Assembly: GCA_030146745.1 (NCBI GenBank)
Contig: JASLBD010000440.1
Coordinates: forward strand, 1-5,118
From: Allosphingosinicella sp.
Lineage (GTDB): Bacteria; Pseudomonadota; Alphaproteobacteria; Sphingomonadales; Sphingomonadaceae
Direction: 5' to 3'
DNA: 5,118 bases
The notes beneath the pieces are model-generated. The model saw only the letters and a program-made list of their open reading frames with translations, did no database searches and was not told the origin of the DNA. The position numbers and the translations under genes were made by a program. This document shows, in pieces, positions 1-5,118 of this stretch; positions within the stretch are counted from its first letter, which is position 1, and every line of letters starts with the position of its first letter.

Positions 1-151
1 AGGAGACGAAGCGGCGGTCCCCCTTCTTCGACGCATAATAGATGTTGCCGCTCGAATCGCTGCCCACCTTGCGACCGTGGCGGCGCAGGTGCAGCGATGT
101 CGTCAGGGTCGCCCCGTCCCACCAGGTGAAGAGCTTTTTGAGAAGGCCCAT
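1..151 (-). CDS. NADH:ubiquinone oxidoreductase subunit NDUFA12 homologue (partial, 5' part)
   Basis: This is the N-terminal 50 codons of a minus-strand gene that continues beyond the left edge. The protein begins MGLLKKLFTWWDGATL and continues with LHLRRHGRKVGSD, GNIYYASK and GDRRFV. This matches the start of the NDUFA12/B17.2 family: a short amphipathic start, the TWWDGAT segment, a basic RRHG..VG stretch and the aromatic Y-Y/RR core. In Alphaproteobacteria and mitochondria this small (about 110-145 residue) accessory subunit sits on the peripheral arm of respiratory complex I; that role is family knowledge. The ATG at 151-149 is chosen because family members start at this MGLL segment, although no strong Shine-Dalgarno sequence is visible upstream. 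The gene is divergent from the exported protein and protease pair and is probably functionally unrelated to it. The C-terminal half cannot be assessed. Confidence 0.85.
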   Translation of the reverse strand, partial: MGLLKKLFTWWDGATLTTSLHLRRHGRKVGSDSSGNIYYASKKGDRRFVS

Positions 152-378
152 GGTCGCGCGGACTAGCGCCGATGGCGGGCGGCGCGCAAGCCATTCCTCC
201 AGCCCCCTCGCAGTCCGCCGCGAGCGCCGGAGCCTGTCCAAAGACGGGACCGAAGCGCTCTGCGGCGACTTGACGCAATTCCCCGATAAGCGGAGGATAA
301 ATCTTAAGAGTCGATGAATCAGGAATTGACGAATCGAAAAATCCTAACTAGTCGAACCACTTAGCTAAGGGACCCGCC
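152..378. promoter_or_regulatory. Divergent intergenic region with an AT-rich putative promoter zone
   Basis: This 227-bp gap lies between two divergent genes and should hold promoters for both. Most of it is GC-rich, but about 290-350 is clearly AT-rich. Two TTGACG hexamers resembling sigma-70 -35 boxes occur on the plus strand at 270-275 and 326-331. Neither has a convincing -10 box at 16-18 bp: the second faces TAGTCG at 349-354, and the first faces GATAAA at 296-301 with a spacer that is too long. A near-direct repeat, GATGAATC (313-320) and GACGAATC (328-335), is spaced 15 bp and could be an operator half-site pair. AAGGGA at 367-372 is a plausible ribosome binding site for the GTG at 379. 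The promoter assignment is inference from composition and position. Confidence 0.35.
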
Positions 379-966
379 GTGGCACGAGGGTCGACCTTTT
401 CCAATGGGGCATCGGGGCATGTCATGGGATTTCCGGGGAATTTGCTGCGCGCCTGCTGCGCGCTCGCTTCGCTCCCTCTCATCGGGGCCGCGCCGTTGAC
501 AGTGGCGCCGGCCCAGGTCTCGACTCCGCCGCTCATCTGGCACCAGGCCGGCGCGATCCGGGTCCTTTGTCTGGTCTCCGCCACGACCCGACGCGACGAG
601 ATCGACAGGCTCCAGGAAGAGCTTTGCACCATCGTCCGCTCCCTTGCCTCCGACGGCGCGCCGGTACCGGTAACCAAAGTCGGCTTCGGCGATCCCGCGG
701 TGCTCGAGCCCGGCACCGTCACCCTTCTCGTCCACGCGTCCCTCCAGCCGGACGGCGACGAGCGCCTCGTCGTGCTCGACGTTCGCCCCTTCCGCCCCGG
801 AGGCGACCACAACGTCCTCCTTTTCGGCCCGGCACCGCGCGCCGTGCGCATTCCGCGCACCGGAGCGGGCGGCACCAAACTCGAGGTGGCGATCGCTGCC
901 GCTCTCGCGGAGATCCTGCCCTGGCGGCAGGATCGTAATCACCACAATATCAACCGCCTTAATTAG
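379..966 (+). CDS. Unrecognised exported protein encoded just upstream of the RTX protease
   Basis: I do not recognise this 195-residue protein. From the GTG at 379 it has a 15-residue lead, then an internal ATG (424, residue 16) starting a good Sec signal: MGFPGNLLR, a hydrophobic run of about residues 25-43, and a probable cleavage site APA|Q after residue 45. The GTG has the better Shine-Dalgarno sequence (AAGGGA, 6-nt spacing), but starting at residue 16 gives a more ordinary signal peptide, so the start is uncertain. The mature part of about 150 residues has two cysteines (C64, C83). It reads as alternating strands and helices: strand IRVLCLV, a charged helix around 71-90, strands near 113-120, 129-136 and 145-158, and a final helix around 166-181. 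It ends 12 nt before the protease gene, and its stop overlaps that gene's Shine-Dalgarno sequence, so co-expression is likely. A role as periplasmic partner or inhibitor of the protease is possible by context only. The alternating pattern does not suggest the all-beta fold of known serralysin inhibitors (MEROPS I38). Confidence 0.75.
   Translation: MARGSTFSNGASGHVMGFPGNLLRACCALASLPLIGAAPLTVAPAQVSTPPLIWHQAGAIRVLCLVSATTRRDEIDRLQEELCTIVRSLASDGAPVPVTKVGFGDPAVLEPGTVTLLVHASLQPDGDERLVVLDVRPFRPGGDHNVLLFGPAPRAVRIPRTGAGGTKLEVAIAAALAEILPWRQDRNHHNINRLN
912..934 (+). repeat. Perfect 9-bp inverted repeat (hairpin) near the end of the exported-protein gene
   Basis: GATCCTGCC (912-920) and GGCAGGATC (926-934) are perfectly complementary around a 5-nt loop. 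The hairpin lies 44 nt before the protease start codon. It is followed by a markedly AT-richer stretch, not a T-tract, so it is not a standard intrinsic terminator. It could be an mRNA stability or processing element between the two cistrons, or simply a chance feature of coding sequence. The structure is seen directly; its function is inference. Confidence 0.45.
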
Positions 967-972
967 GGGAGG
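965..972 (+). promoter_or_regulatory. Strong ribosome binding site of the protease gene, overlapping the upstream stop
   Basis: AGGGGAGG lies 6 nt before the ATG at 979 and shares bases with the TAG stop (964-966) of the exported-protein gene. Ribosomes finishing the first gene would end on this site, which fits translational coupling. It also fixes the ATG at 979 as the protease start. Confidence 0.7.
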
Positions 973-978
973 CACAAT

Positions 979-2739
979 ATGTCTGACAGCGAAACCAACA
1001 CCCTGCACCCGCAATCCTGCGGCTGCGCGGCCTGCACGGGTTACAACCCGGACGACCGGATCGTTCTCGACACCAACGTCGACGGCACTGGCGGAACGCT
1101 CGGCCAATATGACAAGCCGGTCTACACGCTCGACCAGGTCATCGCGAACATGAACCGCACGTCCTACGTCGGCACCGGCATTCCCGGCCCGCAGTGGAAT
1201 TACGGCGAAGACTACATGGGGCAGAACAAGAGCGGTGACCCCAGCATCATCACCTTCGGCTTCCAGACCGCCGAATCGGTCGCGGAGGCGCCTTATGCCT
1301 TTTACGACGAGGCCGGCAATCTGATCGCCGCCCGTTCGCAATATTTCGGCTTCCAGCCCTTTTCGGCCGCGCAGATGGATGCGACCCGCAAGGCGATCAC
1401 GCTGTGGGACGATCTCGTCGCCGTGAGCTTCGTCGAAGTGGCCGATGTCGCCGATGCCGATCTCACCTACGGCAACGTCACCAACCAGCCCGGCACCCAG
1501 GCCTATGCCTACCTGCCCTACAATTACAGCGGCCTGTCGGCCGGCCTGCAGGGCGACGTCTGGGTCGGCGCGACGGCGGGGAGCAACTTCCAGCTCGGCA
1601 ACGGCTTCTACGGCCTCGCGACCCTGATCCACGAGACCGGCCACGCGATCGGCCTTCAGCATCCGGGCGCCTACAATGCGGCTCCGGGGCTCTCGATCGT
1701 CTACCCGGTGAACGCGGAATATTATCAGGACACCCGCATGTATTCGCAGATGTCCTACTTCAACGCCGAGTTCAGCGGCGGCGCCCACATCGACTGGAAC
1801 CGCCTCAACTGGGTCTACGGCCAGACTCCGCTGCTCCATGACATCGCCACCATCCAGGCGATGTACGGCGCCGACCCGACGACCCGCACCGGCGACACCG
1901 TCTACGGCTTCAACAGCACGGCCGGTCACGAGGTCTACGACTTCTCGACCAACACCATGCCGGTGATCTCGATCTACGACGCCGGCGGCATCGATACGCT
2001 CGACTTCTCGGGCTGGAACAGCAACTCGCTGATCGACCTCAACGCCGGCGCCTTCTCCGACGGCGGCGGCAGCGGAATCGTTCCGCTCGACGTGCTCAAG
2101 GAGCGCGGGCTTCTGCCTCAGAGCTATACCGAGGATCAGTATGAGGCGCTCCGCGCCCGCTACAACGCTCCGGACGGCATGCTTCACGACAACATCTCGA
2201 TCGCTTACGGCACCACCATCGAGAATGCTGTCGGCGGCGGCGGCGATGATATGATCATCGGCAATTCCGTCGCGAACATCCTCACCGGCAATGCCGGCAA
2301 CGATACGCTCATCGGTGGTGACGGGGTCGACTCGCTCATCGGCGGCCTCGGCAACGACATCTTCATCGCCGAGATCAACGAGACGAAGGTTGACGGCAAG
2401 AACGGCCCGATCTCGCTCGATCGAGTCCTCGACTTCGCCGCCGGCGACGTCCTCGACCTGAGCGGCATCGACGCCAATACCGGCATCGACGGCGACCAGG
2501 CCTTCACCTTCGTCGGCCACGCCAATCCGACCGGCGCCGGCGAAGTGGGCATCCGCACCTTCGGCAACATGAACGCGGCCGAGAGCGCCCTGGGCATGGA
2601 TCTGGACGGCATCGACGGTCCCAGCACCTTCGGCGGTCCGGTGACGATTGTGTTCGGCAATGTCGATGGCGGTCAGCCGGACTTCGCCATGGTCCTGATG
2701 AACACCCCGACGCTCAGCACGTCCGACTTCATCATGTAA
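979..2739 (+). CDS. Serralysin-like M10 zinc metalloprotease with RTX repeats, type I secreted
   Basis: This complete 586-residue protein should be a secreted calcium-dependent endoprotease. Residues 1 to about 80 form a propeptide-like N-terminus without a Sec signal, carrying C14-x-C16-x-x-C19, the only cysteines in the protein. The catalytic domain (about 85-300) holds the zinc motif H218-E219-T-G-H222-A-I-G-L-Q-H228-P-G, with E219 as general base, and a Met-turn M258-S-Y260-F, where the tyrosine is the expected fourth ligand. The C-terminal beta-roll has four RTX nonapeptides at about 419-463 (GGGGDDMII, GNAGNDTLI, GGDGVDSLI, GGLGNDIFI) that bind calcium. The protein ends in DFIM, resembling the acidic-hydrophobic terminal signal (such as DFIV) used by ABC/HlyD/TolC-type exporters. 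No exporter is in the window. It is longer than classical serralysins (about 470-500 residues), partly through a charged insertion near 366-403. It is probably co-transcribed with the exported protein upstream. Family assignment is secure; the natural substrate is unknown. Confidence 0.95.
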   Translation: MSDSETNTLHPQSCGCAACTGYNPDDRIVLDTNVDGTGGTLGQYDKPVYTLDQVIANMNRTSYVGTGIPGPQWNYGEDYMGQNKSGDPSIITFGFQTAESVAEAPYAFYDEAGNLIAARSQYFGFQPFSAAQMDATRKAITLWDDLVAVSFVEVADVADADLTYGNVTNQPGTQAYAYLPYNYSGLSAGLQGDVWVGATAGSNFQLGNGFYGLATLIHETGHAIGLQHPGAYNAAPGLSIVYPVNAEYYQDTRMYSQMSYFNAEFSGGAHIDWNRLNWVYGQTPLLHDIATIQAMYGADPTTRTGDTVYGFNSTAGHEVYDFSTNTMPVISIYDAGGIDTLDFSGWNSNSLIDLNAGAFSDGGGSGIVPLDVLKERGLLPQSYTEDQYEALRARYNAPDGMLHDNISIAYGTTIENAVGGGGDDMIIGNSVANILTGNAGNDTLIGGDGVDSLIGGLGNDIFIAEINETKVDGKNGPISLDRVLDFAAGDVLDLSGIDANTGIDGDQAFTFVGHANPTGAGEVGIRTFGNMNAAESALGMDLDGIDGPSTFGGPVTIVFGNVDGGQPDFAMVLMNTPTLSTSDFIM

Positions 2740-2785
2740 GACACGCGCCGGGGCGGTCTCCGAACCGTTCCCGTCGCTTCTTTGG

Positions 2786-2820
2786 AAAAGCGCTCCGGCT
2801 CCGGCCGGGGCGCTTTTTCT
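2786..2820. terminator. Strong intrinsic terminator, probably bidirectional, between convergent genes
   Basis: A 10-bp stem (2789-2798 with 2805-2814, one T-G pair) around a 6-nt loop is followed by TTTTTCTTT on the plus strand. It ends protease transcription 47 nt after the stop codon. The AAAA at 2786-2789 pairs with the T-tract and supplies a short T-run on the minus strand. It could therefore also stop transcripts from the convergent membrane-protein gene, whose stop codon is at 2830-2832. Confidence 0.85.
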
Positions 2821-2829
2821 TTGCCCGGT

Positions 2830-3477
2830 TCAGGCGGTGCGGAGCCTGGTGAAGAGACGGAGCGCGATCCAGCCCGCCGCCGGGACCGCGGCCGCGGCGG
2901 CGAAGAGCATCAGGAAGGCGTCCGCCGAGCCGGCGGCGGCGGCGCCCCACGCGACATAGACGAGCGCGATCCCCGCATTGGCGAGCCCGGTGGCAAGCGC
3001 GAACCGTCCGAACGGCATCCCCGCCAGCCCCGCGGACACGGTCGCGGCTTCCGCCAGGACCGGCACCGCGCGGGTCAGCACCAGCGTCGCCGGCCCCAGG
3101 TCCTCGGCGATGCGGCGGGCGCGGGCGACCTCGTCGGGCCCGAGGAAGCGTTTCGCCAGCGGCCGGCCCGCCCGGCTGCCGAGCCAGTAGCCGAGGCCGC
3201 ATCCGATCGTCATCCCGATCCAGATCAGAAGCCCGCCGGCCCAACCGAACAAAGCCACGGCCGCGACGCTGACCAGGCTGGAAGGCACCGGCAAAACGGC
3301 GTCGCCGGCGAACAGGGCGAGGATGGCGAGCGCCAGCAGAGCGCCGCCCTGCCCCCGCGCGCCGCCGAACAGGCCGCCCGCATATTCGGCGACCTGCGCC
3401 TCGAGCAGCAGGAAGGGCAGGAGGATCATCGCCACGAGGACGAAGCCGGCGGCGATCCATTTCAACAGCGGGTGCAC
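2830..3477 (-). CDS. VTT/DedA-like (TVP38/TMEM64-type) integral membrane protein
   Basis: This 215-residue, very hydrophobic protein belongs to the VTT-domain/DedA superfamily, inner-membrane proteins linked in known members to lipid scrambling or membrane homeostasis. Visible hallmarks are D59-A-V-L-P-V-P-S in a re-entrant loop-like segment, GxGLGYWLGSRAGR at about 92-105, a basic amphipathic linker (106-127), and R136-A-V-P139-V-L-A-E143 leading to SAGLAGMPFGRF (148-159). Hydrophobic segments lie near 7-25, 46-57, 66-100, 129-150, 158-182 and 186-208. I chose the GTG at 3477-3475 because AGGAGG (3487-3482 on the minus strand) lies 4 nt before it. Upstream in-frame ATGs at 3513 and 3495 have no clear Shine-Dalgarno sequence and fall inside a palindromic repeat; the 3513 start would give 227 residues. 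The gene stands alone, convergent with the protease and divergent from the monooxygenase. Its specific substrate cannot be told. Confidence 0.85.
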   Translation of the reverse strand: MHPLLKWIAAGFVLVAMILLPFLLLEAQVAEYAGGLFGGARGQGGALLALAILALFAGDAVLPVPSSLVSVAAVALFGWAGGLLIWIGMTIGCGLGYWLGSRAGRPLAKRFLGPDEVARARRIAEDLGPATLVLTRAVPVLAEAATVSAGLAGMPFGRFALATGLANAGIALVYVAWGAAAAGSADAFLMLFAAAAAVPAAGWIALRLFTRLRTA

Positions 3478-3481
3478 CACG

Positions 3482-3487
3482 CCTCCT
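3482..3487 (-). promoter_or_regulatory. Ribosome binding site that decides the start of the VTT membrane protein
   Basis: The minus strand reads AGGAGG here, followed by C and two consecutive in-frame GTG codons (3480-3478 and 3475-3477). The second GTG is 4 nt away and the first only 1 nt, so the second is the better start. No comparable site precedes the upstream ATGs. Confidence 0.55.
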
Positions 3488-3488
3488 A

Positions 3489-3586
3489 CCGTCATGCCGG
3501 GCCCGACCGGCATTCATGAACACCGCGCGATAAGACTATTCTCCGCCGCCGGTGTCCATGGCTTCCGGCTTCCGCCGGAATGACGG
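3489..3586. repeat. Nested palindromic intergenic repeat (REP/BIME-like)
   Basis: This element of about 98 bp is an imperfect palindrome along nearly its whole length. The outer arms are CCGTCATGCCGG (3489-3500) and CCGGAATGACGG (3575-3586), with one mismatch. The inner arms are ATGAACACCG (3516-3525) and CGGTGTCCAT (3550-3559), also with one mismatch. Each half has its own hairpin: GCCGG/CCGGC (3496-3500 with 3507-3511) on the left, and TTCCGGC/GCCGGAA (3563-3569 with 3574-3580) on the right with a 4-nt loop. The central 3526-3549 is unpaired and less conserved-looking. The design and core words (CGTCATGCCGG, CCGGAATGACGG) resemble dispersed intergenic repeats that I recall from alphaproteobacterial genomes. 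The repeat sits between divergent genes and abuts the ribosome binding site of the VTT gene. Confidence 0.7.
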
Positions 3587-3634
3587 CCCTCCCCTTGCCT
3601 CGCCGCCGCCGCCGCTCTACCCGAAGGCGACACC

Positions 3635-3641
3635 GGAGAGG
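3635..3641 (+). promoter_or_regulatory. Ribosome binding site of the bifunctional monooxygenase-reductase gene
   Basis: GGAGAGG ends 4 nt before the ATG at 3646, and its GGAG core is 7 nt away. This supports the start at [12 protein letters not shown], where the FAD-binding fold begins at once. The promoter must lie in the short stretch after the repeat (3587-3634) or within the repeat; I see no convincing -35/-10 pair there. Confidence 0.6.
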
Positions 3642-3645
3642 CACG

Positions 3646-5118
3646 ATGCGCATCGCCTGCCTGGGCGGGGGACCGGCCGGGCTCTATTTCGCGATCTCGA
3701 TGAAGCTGCGCGATCCCGCGCACGACATCGACCTCTATGAGCGCAACCGCAGCGACGACACTTTCGGCTGGGGCGTCGTCTTCTCCGACCAGACGGTCGA
3801 GAATCTGATCGCCAACGATCCCGTCTCGGGCGCCGTCATCCAGAGCGAATTCGCCCATTGGGACGACATCGAGGTCCATATCCACGGCGAGACGATGCGC
3901 TCGTCGGGCCACGGCTTCATCGGCATCGGCCGCAAGCGGCTTCTAAACATCCTCCAGGACCGGGCGCGCGAGCTCGGAGTCCGGCTCCACTTCGAGCATG
4001 ATGCGAGCGCCGACCTCGACGCTTACCGGGATTACGACCTCGTCATCGCCGCCGACGGCGCCAACAGCCGAATCCGCACCGCCTATGCGAAGCAATTCGG
4101 GGTCGACGTCCAAGTCCGGAAGAACAAATTCTTCTGGTTCGGCACCCATAAGGTGTTCGAGGCCTTCACCTTCGCCTTCGAGGAGACCGGGGCCGGCTGG
4201 GTCTGGGCCCACGCCTATCGCTTCGACCAGGGCCTCTCGACCTTCATCGTCGAGATGGCGCCGGACACCTGGCAGCGTCTCGGCCTCGACCGGATGGACC
4301 AGACGCAAGCGATCGCTCTCTGCGAACGCATCTTCGCCAAATACCTGGGCGGCCACGCCCTGATGTCGAACGCAGCCCACCTCAAGGGCCCGGAAGCCTG
4401 GCTCCAGTTCCGCCGGATCCTCTGCGGGCGCTGGTCGTACCGCAATCTGATCCTGCTCGGCGACGCCGCCCACACCGCCCATTTCTCGATCGGCTCGGGA
4501 ACCAAGCTCGCGCTCGAGGACGCGATCAAGCTCGCCGAAGTGCTCAACCGCCCCGGCCTCTCGCGCGAGGCGGCGCTGGGCGAATATCGCGAGGAGCGGC
4601 AGGTCGAGGTGCTCAAGCTCCAGAACAGCGCCCGCAACTCGACCGAATGGTTCGAGACCCTGGAGCGCTATCTCCATTTCGAGCCGATCCAGTTCGCTTA
4701 TTCGCTCCTCACCCGCTCGCAGCGCGTCAGCCACGAGAATCTGCGCCTCCGCGACAAGCCCTGGCTGGAGGGCGTCGAGCGCTGGTTCCAGTCGAAGGCG
4801 CTGGGAGTCCCGGTCAACGATCCGGCGCCGCCGATGTTCGCGCCGTACGAGCTTCGCGGGCTTCGCCTCGCCAACCGGGTGGTCGTCTCTCCGATGGCGA
4901 CCTATTCGGCCCGGGACGGCGTTCCGGACGACTTCCACCTGGTCCATTACGGCACCCGCGCCCAAGGCGGCGCCGGCCTCCTCTACACCGAGATGACCTG
5001 CGTCTCGCCCGAGGGCCGGATCACGCCGGGATGCGCCGGCCTCTATGCGCCGGGGCATGTCGAGGCGTGGAGGCGGATCGTCGACTACGTCCACGCCCAC
5101 ACCCGCGCCAAATTCTGC
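3646..5118 (+). CDS. Bifunctional salicylyl-CoA 5-hydroxylase / anthraniloyl-CoA monooxygenase-reductase (partial, 3' end missing)
   Basis: The gene is open to the right edge, showing 491 codons of a protein that is usually about 760-780 residues in this family. Residues 1 to about 375 are a class A FAD monooxygenase: G7-G-G-P-A-G12 dinucleotide fold, [11 protein letters not shown] (about 42-52) typical of this subgroup, [11 protein letters not shown] (DG at 137-138), and [16 protein letters not shown] (GD at 272-273) contacting the FAD ribityl chain. From about 395 an Old Yellow Enzyme (FMN ene-reductase) domain begins with [25 protein letters not shown] and [11 protein letters not shown], and is cut off. 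In known members, the monooxygenase hydroxylates salicylyl-CoA to 2,5-dihydroxybenzoyl-CoA, or acts on 2-aminobenzoyl-CoA with the second domain reducing the product. Both are aerobic CoA-thioester routes for aromatic acids. Which substrate applies cannot be told here. CoA ligase and thioesterase genes would be expected downstream. The protein is presumably cytoplasmic. Confidence 0.9.
   Translation, partial: MRIACLGGGPAGLYFAISMKLRDPAHDIDLYERNRSDDTFGWGVVFSDQTVENLIANDPVSGAVIQSEFAHWDDIEVHIHGETMRSSGHGFIGIGRKRLLNILQDRARELGVRLHFEHDASADLDAYRDYDLVIAADGANSRIRTAYAKQFGVDVQVRKNKFFWFGTHKVFEAFTFAFEETGAGWVWAHAYRFDQGLSTFIVEMAPDTWQRLGLDRMDQTQAIALCERIFAKYLGGHALMSNAAHLKGPEAWLQFRRILCGRWSYRNLILLGDAAHTAHFSIGSGTKLALEDAIKLAEVLNRPGLSREAALGEYREERQVEVLKLQNSARNSTEWFETLERYLHFEPIQFAYSLLTRSQRVSHENLRLRDKPWLEGVERWFQSKALGVPVNDPAPPMFAPYELRGLRLANRVVVSPMATYSARDGVPDDFHLVHYGTRAQGGAGLLYTEMTCVSPEGRITPGCAGLYAPGHVEAWRRIVDYVHAHTRAKFC

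Noticed and set aside
42..317. 91-codon plus-strand open frame at the left edge
   Set aside because: It overlaps the NDUFA12 homologue antisense and then runs through intergenic DNA. The protein is Arg/Ser-rich without family features.
361..2520. 719-codon open frame on the minus strand opposite the exported protein and protease
   Set aside because: Its composition (repetitive V/A/D/R/G/E) is that of a mirror frame of GC-rich coding DNA. It spans two convincing plus-strand genes and shows no recognisable domain.
979..2739. CRISPR, tRNA, rRNA or phage-like elements anywhere in the window
   Set aside because: No repeat-spacer pattern, cloverleaf or phage gene was seen; the repeats in the protease are protein-level RTX nonapeptides.
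2732..3523. 263-codon minus-strand frame overlapping the VTT gene, and a 245-codon plus-strand frame at 2782-3519
   Set aside because: Both are Arg/Gly/Pro/Glu-rich shadows. The VTT frame has the membrane segments and family motifs, and these frames run through the terminator or the repeat.
3601..3615. Short (CGC)5 run upstream of the monooxygenase gene
   Set aside because: Five triplet units in a GC-rich genome are expected by chance; there is no sign of phase-variable function.
3595..3623. TTGCCT ... TACCCG with 17-bp spacing as a promoter for the monooxygenase gene
   Set aside because: The -10 match is too weak and the spacer is a GC-rich triplet run.
3943..5100. 385-codon open frame on the minus strand opposite the monooxygenase-reductase
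   Set aside because: The plus strand has clear FAD and OYE motifs throughout; this frame is low-complexity shadow sequence.

Overview
This high-GC window looks like a chromosomal segment of an alphaproteobacterium, most likely a sphingomonad. The evidence is an NDUFA12-type complex I accessory subunit (typical of Alphaproteobacteria and mitochondria), a serralysin-like RTX metalloprotease, and a palindromic intergenic repeat of a style common in alphaproteobacterial genomes. The genus-level assignment is inference.

Layout. Positions 1-151 (minus strand) hold the first 50 codons of an NDUFA12 homologue that runs off the left edge. A divergent intergenic region (152-378) has an AT-rich stretch from about 290 to 350. 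It precedes a plus-strand pair: an unrecognised small exported protein (379-966) and, 12 bases later, a complete 586-residue M10/serralysin-type zinc protease with RTX repeats and a type I secretion tail (979-2739). The stop codon of the first gene overlaps the Shine-Dalgarno sequence of the second, so the two are probably one operon. A strong hairpin terminator (2786-2820) separates the protease from a convergent minus-strand gene for a VTT/DedA-like membrane protein (2830-3477). A nested palindromic repeat of about 98 bp (3489-3586) lies directly upstream of that gene. A large plus-strand gene then begins at 3646 and is open to the right edge. It is the first 491 codons of a bifunctional salicylyl-CoA 5-hydroxylase / anthraniloyl-CoA monooxygenase-reductase type enzyme: an FAD monooxygenase fused to an Old Yellow Enzyme domain.

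How the genes relate. The exported protein and the protease are the only obvious functional unit. The protease should leave the cell unfolded through a type I system, which is not in this window, and fold on external calcium. Its only three cysteines form one CxCxxC cluster at the extreme N-terminus, which suggests a metal-binding or cysteine-switch propeptide. The neighbouring small protein has a Sec-type signal and could be a periplasmic partner or inhibitor, but nothing in its sequence proves this. The flanking genes (respiration, membrane protein, aromatic CoA-thioester catabolism) look like unrelated chromosomal neighbours.
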